DNA from: Gallionella sp.
GTDB lineage: Bacteria > Pseudomonadota > Gammaproteobacteria > Burkholderiales > Gallionellaceae
NCBI GenBank assembly: GCA_023259035.1
Contig: JAHFRA010000008.1
Span: 1 to 64,000, forward strand
Direction of reading: 5' to 3'
Length of the DNA: 64,000 nt
In this document: positions 27,069 through 36,268 of the stretch, piece by piece
Numbering within the stretch: the first letter of the stretch is position 1
Layout of the letters: every line of letters begins with the position of its first letter
Notes under the pieces: generated by a model
Databases searched by the model: none
What the model saw: the letters and a program-made list of their open reading frames with translations, nothing else
Told to the model about the DNA's origin: nothing
Position numbers and translations under genes: made by a program

Positions 27069-29948
27069 ATGAAAAACAATCAACCGGTGACCACTGTCGA
27101 ATATGTGCTTAAGGAAACTGATTCCATCGTTTCCAAGACTGACCTCAAGGGACAGATCGCTTATATCAACGAAGACTTTTTGCGCATCAGTGGCTTCAGT
27201 GAACCCGAGTTGATTGGCAAACCGCACAACATCGTGCGCCACCCCGATATGCCGCCGGAAGCGTTTGCCGATCTGTGGGCTTCGCTGAAGGCCAACCGCC
27301 CGTGGACCGGCATAGTCAAGAACCGCTGCAAAAATGGCGACTTTTACTGGGTACTGGCAAACGTCACACCGATTTATGAGAGTGGCCAGTGTATCGGCTA
27401 TATGTCGGTGCGCAGCAAGCCCAGCCAGGAGCAAATCAGGACCGCGCAATCTGCGTACATGATGTTCCGTTCGGGACATGCGGGCGGCTTGCGCATTGTG
27501 GATGGGCAGGTCGTCAAGCCTAGCCTGCTGGCCAGGTTGAATTTGCTTAAAAATGCCTCCATCAAGCTCCGTATGCTGATCGTGCTGTTAGCGATGGCCG
27601 TGGTGCTGCTCGCCATTGGCGGCAACGGCTTGCTCGGTATGAGCAAAACCAACGAAGGTCTGCGCACCGTTTACGAGGATCGCACCGTTCCAGCAGGCCA
27701 GCTAGGCGATGTCAAGGTGAAAGTACAGCATATGCGTACCGCCATATTGACCGGGTTTACATTCAAGAAAGAAATATCCAAACAGCACGAAGAGATCGAG
27801 AAAGATATCGCCGAAAGCAACAAGCTTTGGGATGCTTATGTGGCCACCTATATGACGCCGGAAGAAAAGAAACTGGCTGACAAGTTTGCGGAAGATTACA
27901 AGCGTTGCATCGGCGAAGGTGTGAGGCCGACCATGGCGCTGCAGCGTGCCGACAAGAAAGATGAGCCGGAGCAGTTTTACTGGGAACATATGCGTCCGTT
28001 GTGCAAACCGGCCACCGAGGGAATAGATGCGCTGGTGAAGTTGCAACTCGATGTCGCCAAACAGGAATATCATGATGCGGAAAACCGCTATGCAAGCACA
28101 CGCAACACGACTGTAGCGCTGATCCTGCTTGCGATATTGCTGACTATCTGGGCGTTGTTGACAGTATTCCGCGGCGTCATCAGCCCGATAGGCAAGGTGG
28201 TCGGCTTGTTGCAGCTTGTTGCGCAGGGCAAGTACAACAATTCGATTGAGGTTAAGCGCCACGATGAAATCGGTAAATTGCTGGAAGCGCTCAAGTCGAT
28301 GCAGATCAAGCTGGGTTTCGATGTTGCCGACGCGCTGCGTATTTCCAACGAAAACCTGCGCATCAAGATCGGCCTGGACAACGTATCCACCAGCGTGATG
28401 ATCTCCGACCCGGAACGCAACATCATTTACATGAACAAGGCGGTGCATGAACTGATGCGGGCCGCCGAAAGCGACCTGCGCAAGGAACTGCCGAACTTCA
28501 ATGCCGCCACATTGATGGGCAGCAGCATCGACCAGTTCCACAAGAATCCGGCACACCAGAAATCCATGCTGGCAAGCCTGAGCAGCACCCACCGCAAGCA
28601 GATCGAAGTGGGCGGGCGCACCTTCGCGCTGGCGGCCAATCCGGTGATCAACGAGCGCGGCACACGTCTCGGCACGGCGCTGGAATGGAATGACCGCACC
28701 GCCGAAGTGGCGGTGGAGAAAGAGGTGGCGGGCATCGTCGAAGCCGCCGTGATGGGCGACTTCACCGAGCGCATCGCGATGCAGGGCAAGGAAGGCTTCT
28801 TCAAACAACTGGGTGAAGGCATCAACAAGTTGATGGAAACCTCGGACCGCGGCTTGCAGGAGGTGGTGCGCATGCTGGGTTCGCTGGCGCGCGGCGATTT
28901 GACCGACCATATCAGCAACGAATACGCCGGCACGTTCGGCCAATTGAAAAACGATGCCAACGCGACCTCCGCGCAGCTCAAGGAAATCATCGGCCAGATC
29001 AAGGATGCCACCGACACGATCAACACCGCCTCCAGAGAAATCGCCGCAGGCAACAGCAACTTGTCGCAACGCACCGAAGAACAGGCCAGCAGCCTGGAAG
29101 AAACCGCCTCCAGCATGGAAGAGCTGACCTCCACCGTCAAACAGAACGCCGAGAACGCCAAACAAGCCAACCAACTTGCCATTGGCGCATCGGACATCGC
29201 CTCCAAGGGTGGCGCGGTGGTCGGCCAGGTGGTGACCACGATGAGCTCGATCAACGAATCGTCGCGCAAGATCGTCGATATTATTTCGGTCATCGACGGC
29301 ATCGCGTTCCAGACCAACATCCTCGCGCTGAATGCGGCGGTCGAAGCGGCACGGGCCGGCGAACAAGGAAGAGGCTTTGCCGTGGTCGCCGGAGAAGTGC
29401 GCAACCTGGCGCAACGCTCCGCCGCAGCCGCCAAGGAAATCAAGCAATTGATCGGCGACTCGGTAGAGAAAGTCGAGGGCGGCAGCAAGCTGGTCGCGCA
29501 GGCCGGACAGACCATGGAAGAAATCGTCACCAGCATCAAGCGCGTGACCGACATCATGTCCGAGATCACCGCCGCGTCGCAGGAACAAAGCCAGGGCATC
29601 GAGCAAGTCAACACCGCCATCACCCAGATGGACGAAGTGACGCAGCAGAATGCCGCGCTGGTCGAAGAAGCGGCAGCGGCGGCGGAATCGCTGGAAGAGC
29701 AGGCGCAGAATCTGGCGGTATCGGTGGCAACCTTCAAGGTGGATAGCGGTTCCGGCAGCACGGCTGTTGCACGCCGCGCACCGGCTCCGCTGCAACATGC
29801 CGCCGCTCCCGCCAAACATCTTGCTCCGCCACGCAAAGACACCGCAGCCACCAAGGCCGGAGGCAAAGCGGCTACAGCCAAACCGAAAGCCAAATTGAAA
29901 GCCGAACCGCAGGGTGACAGCGATGATGGAGAGTGGGAAGATTTTTGA
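27069..29948 (+). CDS. Methyl-accepting chemotaxis protein with Aer-like PAS domain (probable aerotaxis/redox receptor)
   Basis: 959 residues. Cytoplasmic N-terminal PAS at ~15-125 with [20 protein letters not shown] and [18 protein letters not shown], the Aer-type signature linked to FAD-based redox sensing. TM1 ~178-200, a ~150-residue periplasmic part, TM2 ~350-370, HAMP, then a second PAS-like module (~440-560, [20 protein letters not shown]) shared with the next receptor. Signalling domain ~690-905, nearly identical in DNA to the other two receptors. The tail ends EWEDF (W-x-x-F). AGAGGAAGCG precedes ATG 27069. Confidence 0.92.
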   Translation: MKNNQPVTTVEYVLKETDSIVSKTDLKGQIAYINEDFLRISGFSEPELIGKPHNIVRHPDMPPEAFADLWASLKANRPWTGIVKNRCKNGDFYWVLANVTPIYESGQCIGYMSVRSKPSQEQIRTAQSAYMMFRSGHAGGLRIVDGQVVKPSLLARLNLLKNASIKLRMLIVLLAMAVVLLAIGGNGLLGMSKTNEGLRTVYEDRTVPAGQLGDVKVKVQHMRTAILTGFTFKKEISKQHEEIEKDIAESNKLWDAYVATYMTPEEKKLADKFAEDYKRCIGEGVRPTMALQRADKKDEPEQFYWEHMRPLCKPATEGIDALVKLQLDVAKQEYHDAENRYASTRNTTVALILLAILLTIWALLTVFRGVISPIGKVVGLLQLVAQGKYNNSIEVKRHDEIGKLLEALKSMQIKLGFDVADALRISNENLRIKIGLDNVSTSVMISDPERNIIYMNKAVHELMRAAESDLRKELPNFNAATLMGSSIDQFHKNPAHQKSMLASLSSTHRKQIEVGGRTFALAANPVINERGTRLGTALEWNDRTAEVAVEKEVAGIVEAAVMGDFTERIAMQGKEGFFKQLGEGINKLMETSDRGLQEVVRMLGSLARGDLTDHISNEYAGTFGQLKNDANATSAQLKEIIGQIKDATDTINTASREIAAGNSNLSQRTEEQASSLEETASSMEELTSTVKQNAENAKQANQLAIGASDIASKGGAVVGQVVTTMSSINESSRKIVDIISVIDGIAFQTNILALNAAVEAARAGEQGRGFAVVAGEVRNLAQRSAAAAKEIKQLIGDSVEKVEGGSKLVAQAGQTMEEIVTSIKRVTDIMSEITAASQEQSQGIEQVNTAITQMDEVTQQNAALVEEAAAAAESLEEQAQNLAVSVATFKVDSGSGSTAVARRAPAPLQHAAAPAKHLAPPRKDTAATKAGGKAATAKPKAKLKAEPQGDSDDGEWEDF

Positions 29949-30006
29949 TGCCAACGAGACAGTTTCACGTTATTAATTCCGGCTTGTCCGGCTAAGGAGA
30001 AAAGAA

Positions 30007-32802
30007 ATGTCTTCATTCAGCAGTCTCAGCATGAGAACAAAGTTGGTGTTGATCGTTACTGTGCCATTGGTGGGACTGCTGTATTTCTCAATCAGCAGCA
30101 CCCTTGAAAAAGCCGCCATTTCCAGCGAAATGGGCAAACTGGAATCGCTGGTAGGGTTGTCGGTCAAGATTGGCTCACTGGCCCACGAACTGCAAAAAGA
30201 ACGGGGCATGACGGCTGGTTTTCTGGGGAGCAATGGCGTCAAATTTGCCAGCGAACTGCCTGCACAGCGCAGCGAAACCGACAAAAAAACCGAGGCGCTA
30301 AAACAAACATTAGCCGCTTTTGATGCAGCCAGTTTTGGCGCTCCACTGAAGAATTCACTGGACGAGGTGTTGCGGGATGCCGGTGAACTCGGCACCAAGC
30401 GCAATGCGGTCTCCGCGCTGGGCATCCCTGCTCCCGAGGCTCTTGGTTATTACACCAAGACCATCGGCAAGTTTCTCGACATCCCGAATCAAACCTCGAT
30501 ACTCAGCAGCAACAGCCAGGTAGCGCGGCTGGCGTCCGCTTATGCGGCTTTGTTGCAGGCCAAGGAGCGCTCCGGGCAAGAACGCGCGATCCTCACCGGG
30601 GCATTGGCGGCTGACCAATTCGCACCGGGTGTTTTTGCGCGATTCCTGCTAACTTCCGCTGCCCAGGAGAGTTACATAAAAGTCTTTGATACATACGCGC
30701 TTGACGGGCAAAAAGAATTCTACAAAAGCAAGCTCAGCGGAACGGCAGTGGATGAGGTGGCGGCAATCAAGAAAACCGCGATAGAAAAAGCGAACGAAAA
30801 AAGCCTGGGTATCGACAGCGGGCACTGGTTCAAGATGGCCTCCGAGAAAATCAATCTGCTAAAGGAAGTCGAGGACAAATTATCGGGTGATCTGCTGACA
30901 ACAGCGGGACAACTTAAAGGCCAGGCGCAATCCCTGATGTCTTTTTACATCATGATTTCAGTGGCGGCGCTGCTGATAACGCTGATGTTTGCCATATACA
31001 TGATCCGGGTGTTGCTGCGCCAGCTCGGCGGCGAACCGGATCATGCCGCGCAAATTGCGCTGAGTATCGCGTCGGGCAGGCTGGACAACGTCATCGAGGT
31101 CAAGCGGAGCGACAGGACCAGCCTGATGTCGGCCTTGAAAAACATGCAACAGCAGCTGCTCGACCGCATCACGGCGGAGCGCAAGGTGGCCGACGAGAAC
31201 CTGCGCATCAAGATCGGGCTGGATAACGTCAGCACCGGCGTGATGATCGCCGACAGTGAGCGCAACATCATCTACGTCAACAGATCGGTGGTGAAAATCC
31301 TTGGCGATGCGGAAGCGGATATCCGCAAGCAGTTGCCAAGTTTTACCGTTGCCAAACTGGTGGGTACCAATATCGACAGTTTCCACAAATCACCCCCGCA
31401 TCAGGCGCAGTTGCTCGCCAATTTGAATAGCACCTACACCGCCAAACTCGAAGTGGGCGGACGCTCCCTGGTGGTGAGCGCCAGCCCGGTGATCAACGAG
31501 CAAGGCCAGCGATTGGGTTCGGTGGCCGAATGGCTGGATCGCACCGCCGAAGTGGCGGTGGAAAGAGAAGTGGCCAGCATTGTGGAGGCCTCGGTCAAAG
31601 GGGACTTCACCAAGCGTATCGAGATGCAGGGCAAGGAGGGTTTCTTCAAACAATTGGGTGAAGGCGTCAACCAGCTGATGCAAACCAGCGAAACCGGTCT
31701 CAACGAAGTGGTGCGGGTACTCGATGCGCTATCCCGTGGCGACTTGACAGAAAAAATCACCAACGAGTATTCGGGCACTTTCGGGCAACTCAAGGATGAC
31801 TCCAATACGACTGTGGAAAATCTCAAGGAGATCATCGGTCAAATCAAGGACGCCACCGATACCATCAACACCGCCGCCAAGGAAATTGCGGCGGGCAACA
31901 ATGATTTGTCGCAACGCACCGAAGAGCAGGCCAGCAGCCTGGAAGAAACCGCCTCCAGCATGGAAGAGCTGACCTCGACCGTGAGGCAGAACGCCGAGAA
32001 CGCCAAACAGGCCAACCAGCTCGCGATCGGTGCATCCGACGTGGCGGGCAAGGGCGGGGCGGTGGTCAGCCAGGTAGTAACGACGATGAACTCGATCAAC
32101 GAGTCGTCGCGCAAGATCGTGGACATCATTTCGGTGATCGACGGCATCGCGTTCCAGACCAACATCCTCGCGTTGAATGCGGCGGTCGAAGCGGCTCGAG
32201 CCGGGGAGCAGGGCAGGGGCTTTGCGGTAGTGGCTGCCGAAGTGCGCAATCTGGCCCAAAGAAGTGCCGCGGCCGCCAAGGAAATCAAGACGCTGATCGG
32301 CGACTCGGTGGAGAAAGTCGAGGGCGGCAGCAAGCTGGTCGCACAGGCCGGACAGACCATGGAAGAAATCGTCACCGCGATCAAGCGCGTGACCGACATC
32401 ATGTCTGAAATTACCGCTGCCTCGACCGAACAGAGTCAGGGTATCGAGCAGGTCAACATGGCCATCAGCCAGATGGACGAAGTGACCCAGCAGAATGCCG
32501 CACTGGTCGAAGAGGCAGCAGCGGCAGCGGAATCAATGGAAGAACAGGCGCAGAATCTGTCGGCATCGGTGGGAACCTTCAAGGTGGACAATTCATCCGG
32601 CAGCATGGCAGTGGCGCGCGCCGCGCCGGTTCCGGTTGCCCGCCATGCCGCTCCCGCCAAACATGCCGCCCCGGCACACCAGGCAGCCACGCCACGCAAG
32701 GGCACCGCAGTTGCCAAGGCGGAGGCCGGCAAAAAGCCAGCGGACAAACCCAAAGCCAAGCCGCAAGGTGACGGTGATGATGGGGAATGGGCAGAGTTTT
32801 AA
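30007..32802 (+). CDS. Methyl-accepting chemotaxis protein with NIT sensor domain
   Basis: 931 residues. TM1 ~12-30; a periplasmic helical domain ~45-310 with [19 protein letters not shown] and [19 protein letters not shown], the NIT (nitrate/nitrite-sensing) pattern; TM2 ~316-338; HAMP; a PAS-like module ([20 protein letters not shown]); signalling domain ~665-880; tail ending EWAEF. NIT domains in other proteins respond to nitrate or nitrite, so taxis towards electron acceptors is plausible but unproven. AAGGAGAAAAG precedes ATG 30007. A third receptor in tandem, 58 bases after the second. Confidence 0.92.
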   Translation: MSSFSSLSMRTKLVLIVTVPLVGLLYFSISSTLEKAAISSEMGKLESLVGLSVKIGSLAHELQKERGMTAGFLGSNGVKFASELPAQRSETDKKTEALKQTLAAFDAASFGAPLKNSLDEVLRDAGELGTKRNAVSALGIPAPEALGYYTKTIGKFLDIPNQTSILSSNSQVARLASAYAALLQAKERSGQERAILTGALAADQFAPGVFARFLLTSAAQESYIKVFDTYALDGQKEFYKSKLSGTAVDEVAAIKKTAIEKANEKSLGIDSGHWFKMASEKINLLKEVEDKLSGDLLTTAGQLKGQAQSLMSFYIMISVAALLITLMFAIYMIRVLLRQLGGEPDHAAQIALSIASGRLDNVIEVKRSDRTSLMSALKNMQQQLLDRITAERKVADENLRIKIGLDNVSTGVMIADSERNIIYVNRSVVKILGDAEADIRKQLPSFTVAKLVGTNIDSFHKSPPHQAQLLANLNSTYTAKLEVGGRSLVVSASPVINEQGQRLGSVAEWLDRTAEVAVEREVASIVEASVKGDFTKRIEMQGKEGFFKQLGEGVNQLMQTSETGLNEVVRVLDALSRGDLTEKITNEYSGTFGQLKDDSNTTVENLKEIIGQIKDATDTINTAAKEIAAGNNDLSQRTEEQASSLEETASSMEELTSTVRQNAENAKQANQLAIGASDVAGKGGAVVSQVVTTMNSINESSRKIVDIISVIDGIAFQTNILALNAAVEAARAGEQGRGFAVVAAEVRNLAQRSAAAAKEIKTLIGDSVEKVEGGSKLVAQAGQTMEEIVTAIKRVTDIMSEITAASTEQSQGIEQVNMAISQMDEVTQQNAALVEEAAAAAESMEEQAQNLSASVGTFKVDNSSGSMAVARAAPVPVARHAAPAKHAAPAHQAATPRKGTAVAKAEAGKKPADKPKAKPQGDGDDGEWAEF

Positions 32803-32830
32803 TGGTAGTCCACCATGCCGGGCAGAGTAT

Positions 32831-32870
32831 TGTGCAGCGTTCCCGCGCTCCTGCGCGGGAACGCTGCACA
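32831..32870. repeat. Perfect 18-bp stem hairpin repeat
   Basis: TGTGCAGCGTTCCCGCGC (32831-32848), loop TCCT, then its exact complement (32853-32870). Lies in the gap between the third receptor and cheR. The core is related to the palindromes at 10860-10985. It lacks a following T-run on either strand, so it is not a standard intrinsic terminator, though it could stabilise mRNA ends. Confidence 0.75.
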
Positions 32871-32923
32871 AAAGTTTAAGCATGGTAGCGGCAGGCCATG
32901 GCAATGAAATTATTTAGGATGCT

Positions 32924-33790
32924 ATGAACGCTAATTTGCAACCCGGCGCTGGCCGTGATCGGGAATTCGTATTTACGACCAAAGATTTCGAGCAAGTGCG
33001 GCGGATGATTTATGATCATGCGGGCATTTCGCTGAATCCGTCCAAGCAGGATATGGTGTATAGCCGCCTGGCGCGCCGTCTGCGGGCAACCGGGATCAAC
33101 AATTTCAAGGATTATCTGGCGTTGCTGGAAAACAATGATGAGGCCGAGTGGCAGGCGTTTGTAAATTCGCTCACCACCAACCTGACTTCGTTTTTTCGTG
33201 AGCCGCACCACTTCCCGTTATTGGCTGAGCACATCCTGAAACAAAAGGGGAAGCATCATATTTCGTTGTGGTGTTCGGCGGCATCAACCGGCGAGGAACC
33301 CTACACGATGGCGATGACTATTGTGGATGCTTTTAACAGCTTTACGCCGCCCGTTACGATTGTCGCGACTGATCTGGATACCAATGTGCTCGCCAAGGCG
33401 GAAGCGGGCGTTTATCCGCTTGAGCGTGTCGAGAAACTTTCCGATGCGCTGGTGAAGCGTTTTTTCCTCAGGGGGACGGGCGCGCAGGCAGGTTTTGTGC
33501 GGGTGCGGCCGGAGTTGCGCGCGATGATTACTTACCGGCAGGTGAATCTGCTCGATGACGATTGGCATATCCGCGGCCCGCTGGATGCGATTTTTTGCCG
33601 CAATGTGATGATTTATTTCGACAAGGCGACACAACTCAAGATTCTGGAACGATTTGCGCCACTCTTGCAGCCGGACGGTTTGTTGTTCGCCGGACATTCG
33701 GAGAGCTTTCATAATGCCGGGCATGTATTCAGTTTGCGCGGCAAGACGGTGTATGAGTTGGCAAAAGCGAAAGCTCATGCGAAAAAATAA
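32924..33790 (+). CDS. cheR: Chemotaxis methyltransferase CheR
   Basis: 288 residues. N-terminal helical domain (~1-85, MIYDHAGISLNPSKQDMVYSR) and a SAM-dependent C-terminal domain with SLWCSAASTGEEPYTMAM, IVATDLDTNVLAKAEAGVY, FFLRGTG, and DAIFCRNVMIYF. CheR methylates receptor glutamates with S-adenosylmethionine. The W-x-x-F tails on the three upstream receptors are the sort of site CheR's beta-subdomain docks on. ATG 32924; the ribosome-binding site is weak (TTAGGATGCT). Confidence 0.95.
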   Translation: MNANLQPGAGRDREFVFTTKDFEQVRRMIYDHAGISLNPSKQDMVYSRLARRLRATGINNFKDYLALLENNDEAEWQAFVNSLTTNLTSFFREPHHFPLLAEHILKQKGKHHISLWCSAASTGEEPYTMAMTIVDAFNSFTPPVTIVATDLDTNVLAKAEAGVYPLERVEKLSDALVKRFFLRGTGAQAGFVRVRPELRAMITYRQVNLLDDDWHIRGPLDAIFCRNVMIYFDKATQLKILERFAPLLQPDGLLFAGHSESFHNAGHVFSLRGKTVYELAKAKAHAKK

Positions 33791-33831
33791 TCTGATTTCC
33801 CTTTGGGCAGTGCAGGAAGGGATGATTCAGC

Positions 33832-34446
33832 ATGGCTGAACATGGTTTTGAAGAATTCCTTTCGCCAAACCTGTATTTTGACCGGCAACATAATTCCGAG
33901 GCAGCCAAGATATTGCCCGGTGAATATTACGCGACAGGGCGCGATATGTTGCTGGTGACGGTGCTGGGTTCCTGTGTCTGCGCGTGCATACGCGACAAAG
34001 TCAGCGGAATCGGCGGCATGAACCATTTCATGTTGCCGGATGCGGGCCAGGATCAGGGAAATCCGTTGGGCGAGTCGGCGCGCTACGGCACTTATGCGAT
34101 GGAAATATTGATTAACCAGTTGCAAAAAATGGGCGCGCAACGCAGCAACTTGGAGGCTAAAGTTTTTGGTGGTGGCGCGGTGTTGCGCGGCTTTACCGTT
34201 GCCAACGTAGGCGAGCGCAACGCGGATTTCGTGCTGAAGTTTCTCCAGACGGAAAAAATTCCTGTCATTGCGCAGGATTTGCTCGATATTTATCCGCGTA
34301 AAGTGTATTACTTCCCGAATAACGGGTTGGTCAGGGTAAAAAAACTGAAACAGGTGCATAACGATACGGTGATCAGCCGTGAAGCAGAGTACAACACGCG
34401 CTTGCATTATTCGAAGATGGAAGGCGATGTGGAGTTGTTTGGGTAA
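33832..34446 (+). CDS. cheD: Chemoreceptor glutamine deamidase CheD
   Basis: 204 residues. The catalytic pair is present: Cys48 in TVLGSCVCACIRD and His65 in GGMNHFMLPD; a Thr in the ESARYGTYAMEILI segment completes the family pattern. CheD deamidates receptor glutamines to glutamates and, in some bacteria, works with CheC. No cheC is visible here. AGGAAGGGATG lies 11 bases before ATG 33832. Order cheR-cheD-cheB is common in proteobacteria. Confidence 0.95.
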   Translation: MAEHGFEEFLSPNLYFDRQHNSEAAKILPGEYYATGRDMLLVTVLGSCVCACIRDKVSGIGGMNHFMLPDAGQDQGNPLGESARYGTYAMEILINQLQKMGAQRSNLEAKVFGGGAVLRGFTVANVGERNADFVLKFLQTEKIPVIAQDLLDIYPRKVYYFPNNGLVRVKKLKQVHNDTVISREAEYNTRLHYSKMEGDVELFG

Positions 34447-34455
34447 TTACAGGCA

Positions 34456-34530
34456 GGGGCGCGGCATCCGTGAGGGCGATTCATGTATTTCACCATCTTG
34501 TTTGGTTGTCCCGTAAAGATGCCGCGCCCC
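34456..34530. repeat. Inverted repeat between cheD and cheB
   Basis: GGGGCGCGGCATC (34456-34468) and GATGCCGCGCCCC (34518-34530) pair perfectly around a 49-base loop. No coding frame. The role is unknown; it could be another dispersed repeat, of which I see only this copy. Confidence 0.6.
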
Positions 34531-34564
34531 GGTGAATGTGGAAAATAATTTAACTAGAATAAAC

Positions 34565-35653
34565 ATGGAAAACCGAAAAATTAAAGTGCTGGTGATTGAC
34601 GATTCCGCGCTGATTCGCAGCGTGATGAAGGAGATCATCGACCGGGAAAAAGATATGGAGTGCGTGGGTGCGGCACCTGATCCGCTGGTGGCGCGCGAGA
34701 TGATCAAGGCGCTTAATCCCGATGTGCTGACGCTGGATGTGGAAATGCCCAAGATGGATGGGATTGATTTTCTGGAGCGCTTGATGCGTTTGCGCCCGAT
34801 GCCGGTGATCATGGTTTCCACGTTGACCGAACGCGGCTCCGACATCACTTTTCGCGCGCTGGCGCTGGGTGCGGTGGATTTCGTTTCCAAGCCGAAAATG
34901 GATATCGCGCGGGGCATGGAGGAATATGCCATCGATATCACCGACAAAATCCGCGCGGCCGCCCAGTCTCGCGTGCACAAAATTGTTGCTGCGCCGGTCA
35001 TTCAGGAAAAACTTTCTGCGGATGCGATTTTACCCCGTGTTGCGGGACGGTATTCTTCCACGGAGAAGCTGATCATTATCGGCGCGTCAACCGGCGGAAC
35101 CGAAGCGATTAAGGAGGTGCTGATACGGTTTCCCGCAGATGTGCCGGGAATTCTGGTGACACAGCATATGCCGGAGAATTTCACCAAGTCGTTTGCGGAC
35201 CGGTTAAACAGTTTGTGCAAGATTTCAGTCAAGGAGGCGGAGCATAATGAGCGGGTGTTGCCTGGTCATGCCTACATCGCGCCGGGGCATTCGCATCTGT
35301 TGCTCAAGCGCAGCGGGGCGAACTATATGACCGAGTTGAGCCAAGGGCCGCCGGTGAACCGCCACCGGCCATCGGTGGATGTATTATTCCGTTCTGCGGC
35401 CAACGTTGCCGGAGCAAATGCGCTCGGTGTCATTCTTACCGGCATGGGCAAAGATGGCGCACAAGGCTTGCTGGAAATGAAAAATGCGGGTTGCCATACC
35501 ATTGCGCAGGACGAGGATACTTGCGTGGTTTTTGGCATGCCCAGAGAGGCGATTGCGCTCGGTGGCGCGTGCGAAGTATTGTCATTGCAGAATGTTGCGC
35601 GCCGGACGCTGGAATACCTGGCATTGCATGGCGGCAAGAGCAGTCGGGTTTAG
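34565..35653 (+). CDS. cheB: Chemotaxis methylesterase/deamidase CheB
   Basis: 362 residues from ATG 34565; a GTG 11 codons earlier is possible, as neither has a strong ribosome-binding site. Receiver domain 1-~125 with phosphoacceptor Asp58 in [12 protein letters not shown]; esterase domain from ~165 with Ser175 in [11 protein letters not shown], His201 in [10 protein letters not shown] and Asp297 in [10 protein letters not shown]. Phospho-CheB removes receptor methyl groups and gives adaptation together with CheR and CheD. Its activation depends on CheA at 21366. Confidence 0.95.
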   Translation: MENRKIKVLVIDDSALIRSVMKEIIDREKDMECVGAAPDPLVAREMIKALNPDVLTLDVEMPKMDGIDFLERLMRLRPMPVIMVSTLTERGSDITFRALALGAVDFVSKPKMDIARGMEEYAIDITDKIRAAAQSRVHKIVAAPVIQEKLSADAILPRVAGRYSSTEKLIIIGASTGGTEAIKEVLIRFPADVPGILVTQHMPENFTKSFADRLNSLCKISVKEAEHNERVLPGHAYIAPGHSHLLLKRSGANYMTELSQGPPVNRHRPSVDVLFRSAANVAGANALGVILTGMGKDGAQGLLEMKNAGCHTIAQDEDTCVVFGMPREAIALGGACEVLSLQNVARRTLEYLALHGGKSSRV

Positions 35654-35676
35654 GCAGGATCGTGCGTTAGAATCTA

Positions 35677-35840
35677 TCCCTTCCCTCTTGCAGGGGGAAG
35701 ATTAGGATGGGGGTAGGGTAGTGGGAAAGTAAAATTTCTACCCCCTCCCTGATGGAACAACTAGCCATTCGACTTGGCTGGCAAACAACGCCAGCCAAGT
35801 CGCTGGTTATAGCCCTCACCCTGCAAGGGGGAGGGGAATG
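35677..35840. repeat. Repeat cluster before the STAS gene
   Basis: The 221-bp gap after cheB is built of repeats: CCCTCTTGCAGGGGGAAGAT plus TTAGGATGGGGGT (35691-35715) matching the left arm at 26912; CTACCCCCTCCCT (35737-35749) as partner; the hairpin unit 35765-35808; and CCCTCACCCTGCAAGGGGGA near 35814. No gene is present. Confidence 0.7.
35765..35808 (+). repeat. Hairpin repeat unit, copy 2
   Basis: GACTTGGCTGGC (35771-35782) pairs perfectly with GCCAGCCAAGTC (35790-35801) around a 7-base loop, flanked by CCATTC and GCTGGTTAT. Compared with copy 1 (9579), A has become G on one arm and T has become C on the other, so the base pair is kept. Confidence 0.75.
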
Positions 35841-35874
35841 ATAAGTTGAATTTTTAACATAAGGAGTAACAAGC

Positions 35875-36189
35875 ATGTCTATCAATGTACAAATTCGGGA
35901 CAGTGTGGCGCGCATCACAATGTTCGGACGTTTCGATTTCCAGGTGCACCGCGAGTTCAAGGATGCCTATACCCCGCTGCTGAGTAATGCTGCGGTGCGC
36001 GAAATCGAGGTCGAAATGAGCAAGGTGGTTTATCTGGACAGCTCCGCGCTGGGCATGTTGATGTTGCTGAATGAGCGCGTTAAAGCGGCCAATAAGTCCA
36101 TCACGATACTTAATGTTTCCAACGTGGTAGCGCAGGTGTTGGAAGTCGCCAATTTCAGCAGAATATTTAACATCAAGAACGCGAGCTAG
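35875..36189 (+). CDS. STAS-domain anti-sigma-factor antagonist (RsbV/HsbA-like)
   Basis: 104 residues, one STAS domain: QIRDSVARITMFGRFDFQVH, EIEVEMSKVVYLDSSALGML and LNVSNVVAQVLEVANFSRIF. The phosphorylation site is expected at Ser56 or Ser57 in YLDSSALG. Such proteins switch between phosphorylated and free forms under a partner kinase and PP2C phosphatase and then bind a regulator. The next gene, 79 bases away, has both enzyme domains. AAGGAGTAACAAGC precedes ATG 35875. Confidence 0.9.
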   Translation: MSINVQIRDSVARITMFGRFDFQVHREFKDAYTPLLSNAAVREIEVEMSKVVYLDSSALGMLMLLNERVKAANKSITILNVSNVVAQVLEVANFSRIFNIKNAS

Positions 36190-36196
36190 GTAGTAG

Positions 36197-36238
36197 AGGC
36201 ACAAGAAGCTTTTGTTCGGGCACCCGCAAGGCGCGCCT
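36197..36238 (+). repeat. GAAACTTTTGTTCGGGCACC repeat, copy 2
   Basis: AGGCACAAGAAGCTTTTGTT then CGGGCACCCGCAAGGCGCG, between the STAS gene and the PAS-phosphatase gene. It differs from copies 1 and 3 at a few positions. Confidence 0.75.
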
Positions 36239-36268
36239 CCCGCTGCTGCTAACTAACGATCAACAATT

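Noticed and set aside
25532..30016. Very long open frames on the minus strand opposite the chemoreceptor genes (for example 25532-27079, 27702-29954, 28427-30016)
   Set aside because: They mirror the GC-rich, repetitive codons of the receptors, show low-complexity His/Gly/Val or Ser/Ala-rich translations, no ribosome-binding sites and no recognisable domain. Shadow frames.
32831..32870. Intrinsic terminator after the third receptor gene
   Set aside because: Strong perfect stem but no T-run on either strand, and its core recurs at 10860-10985, so it is classed as a repeat.
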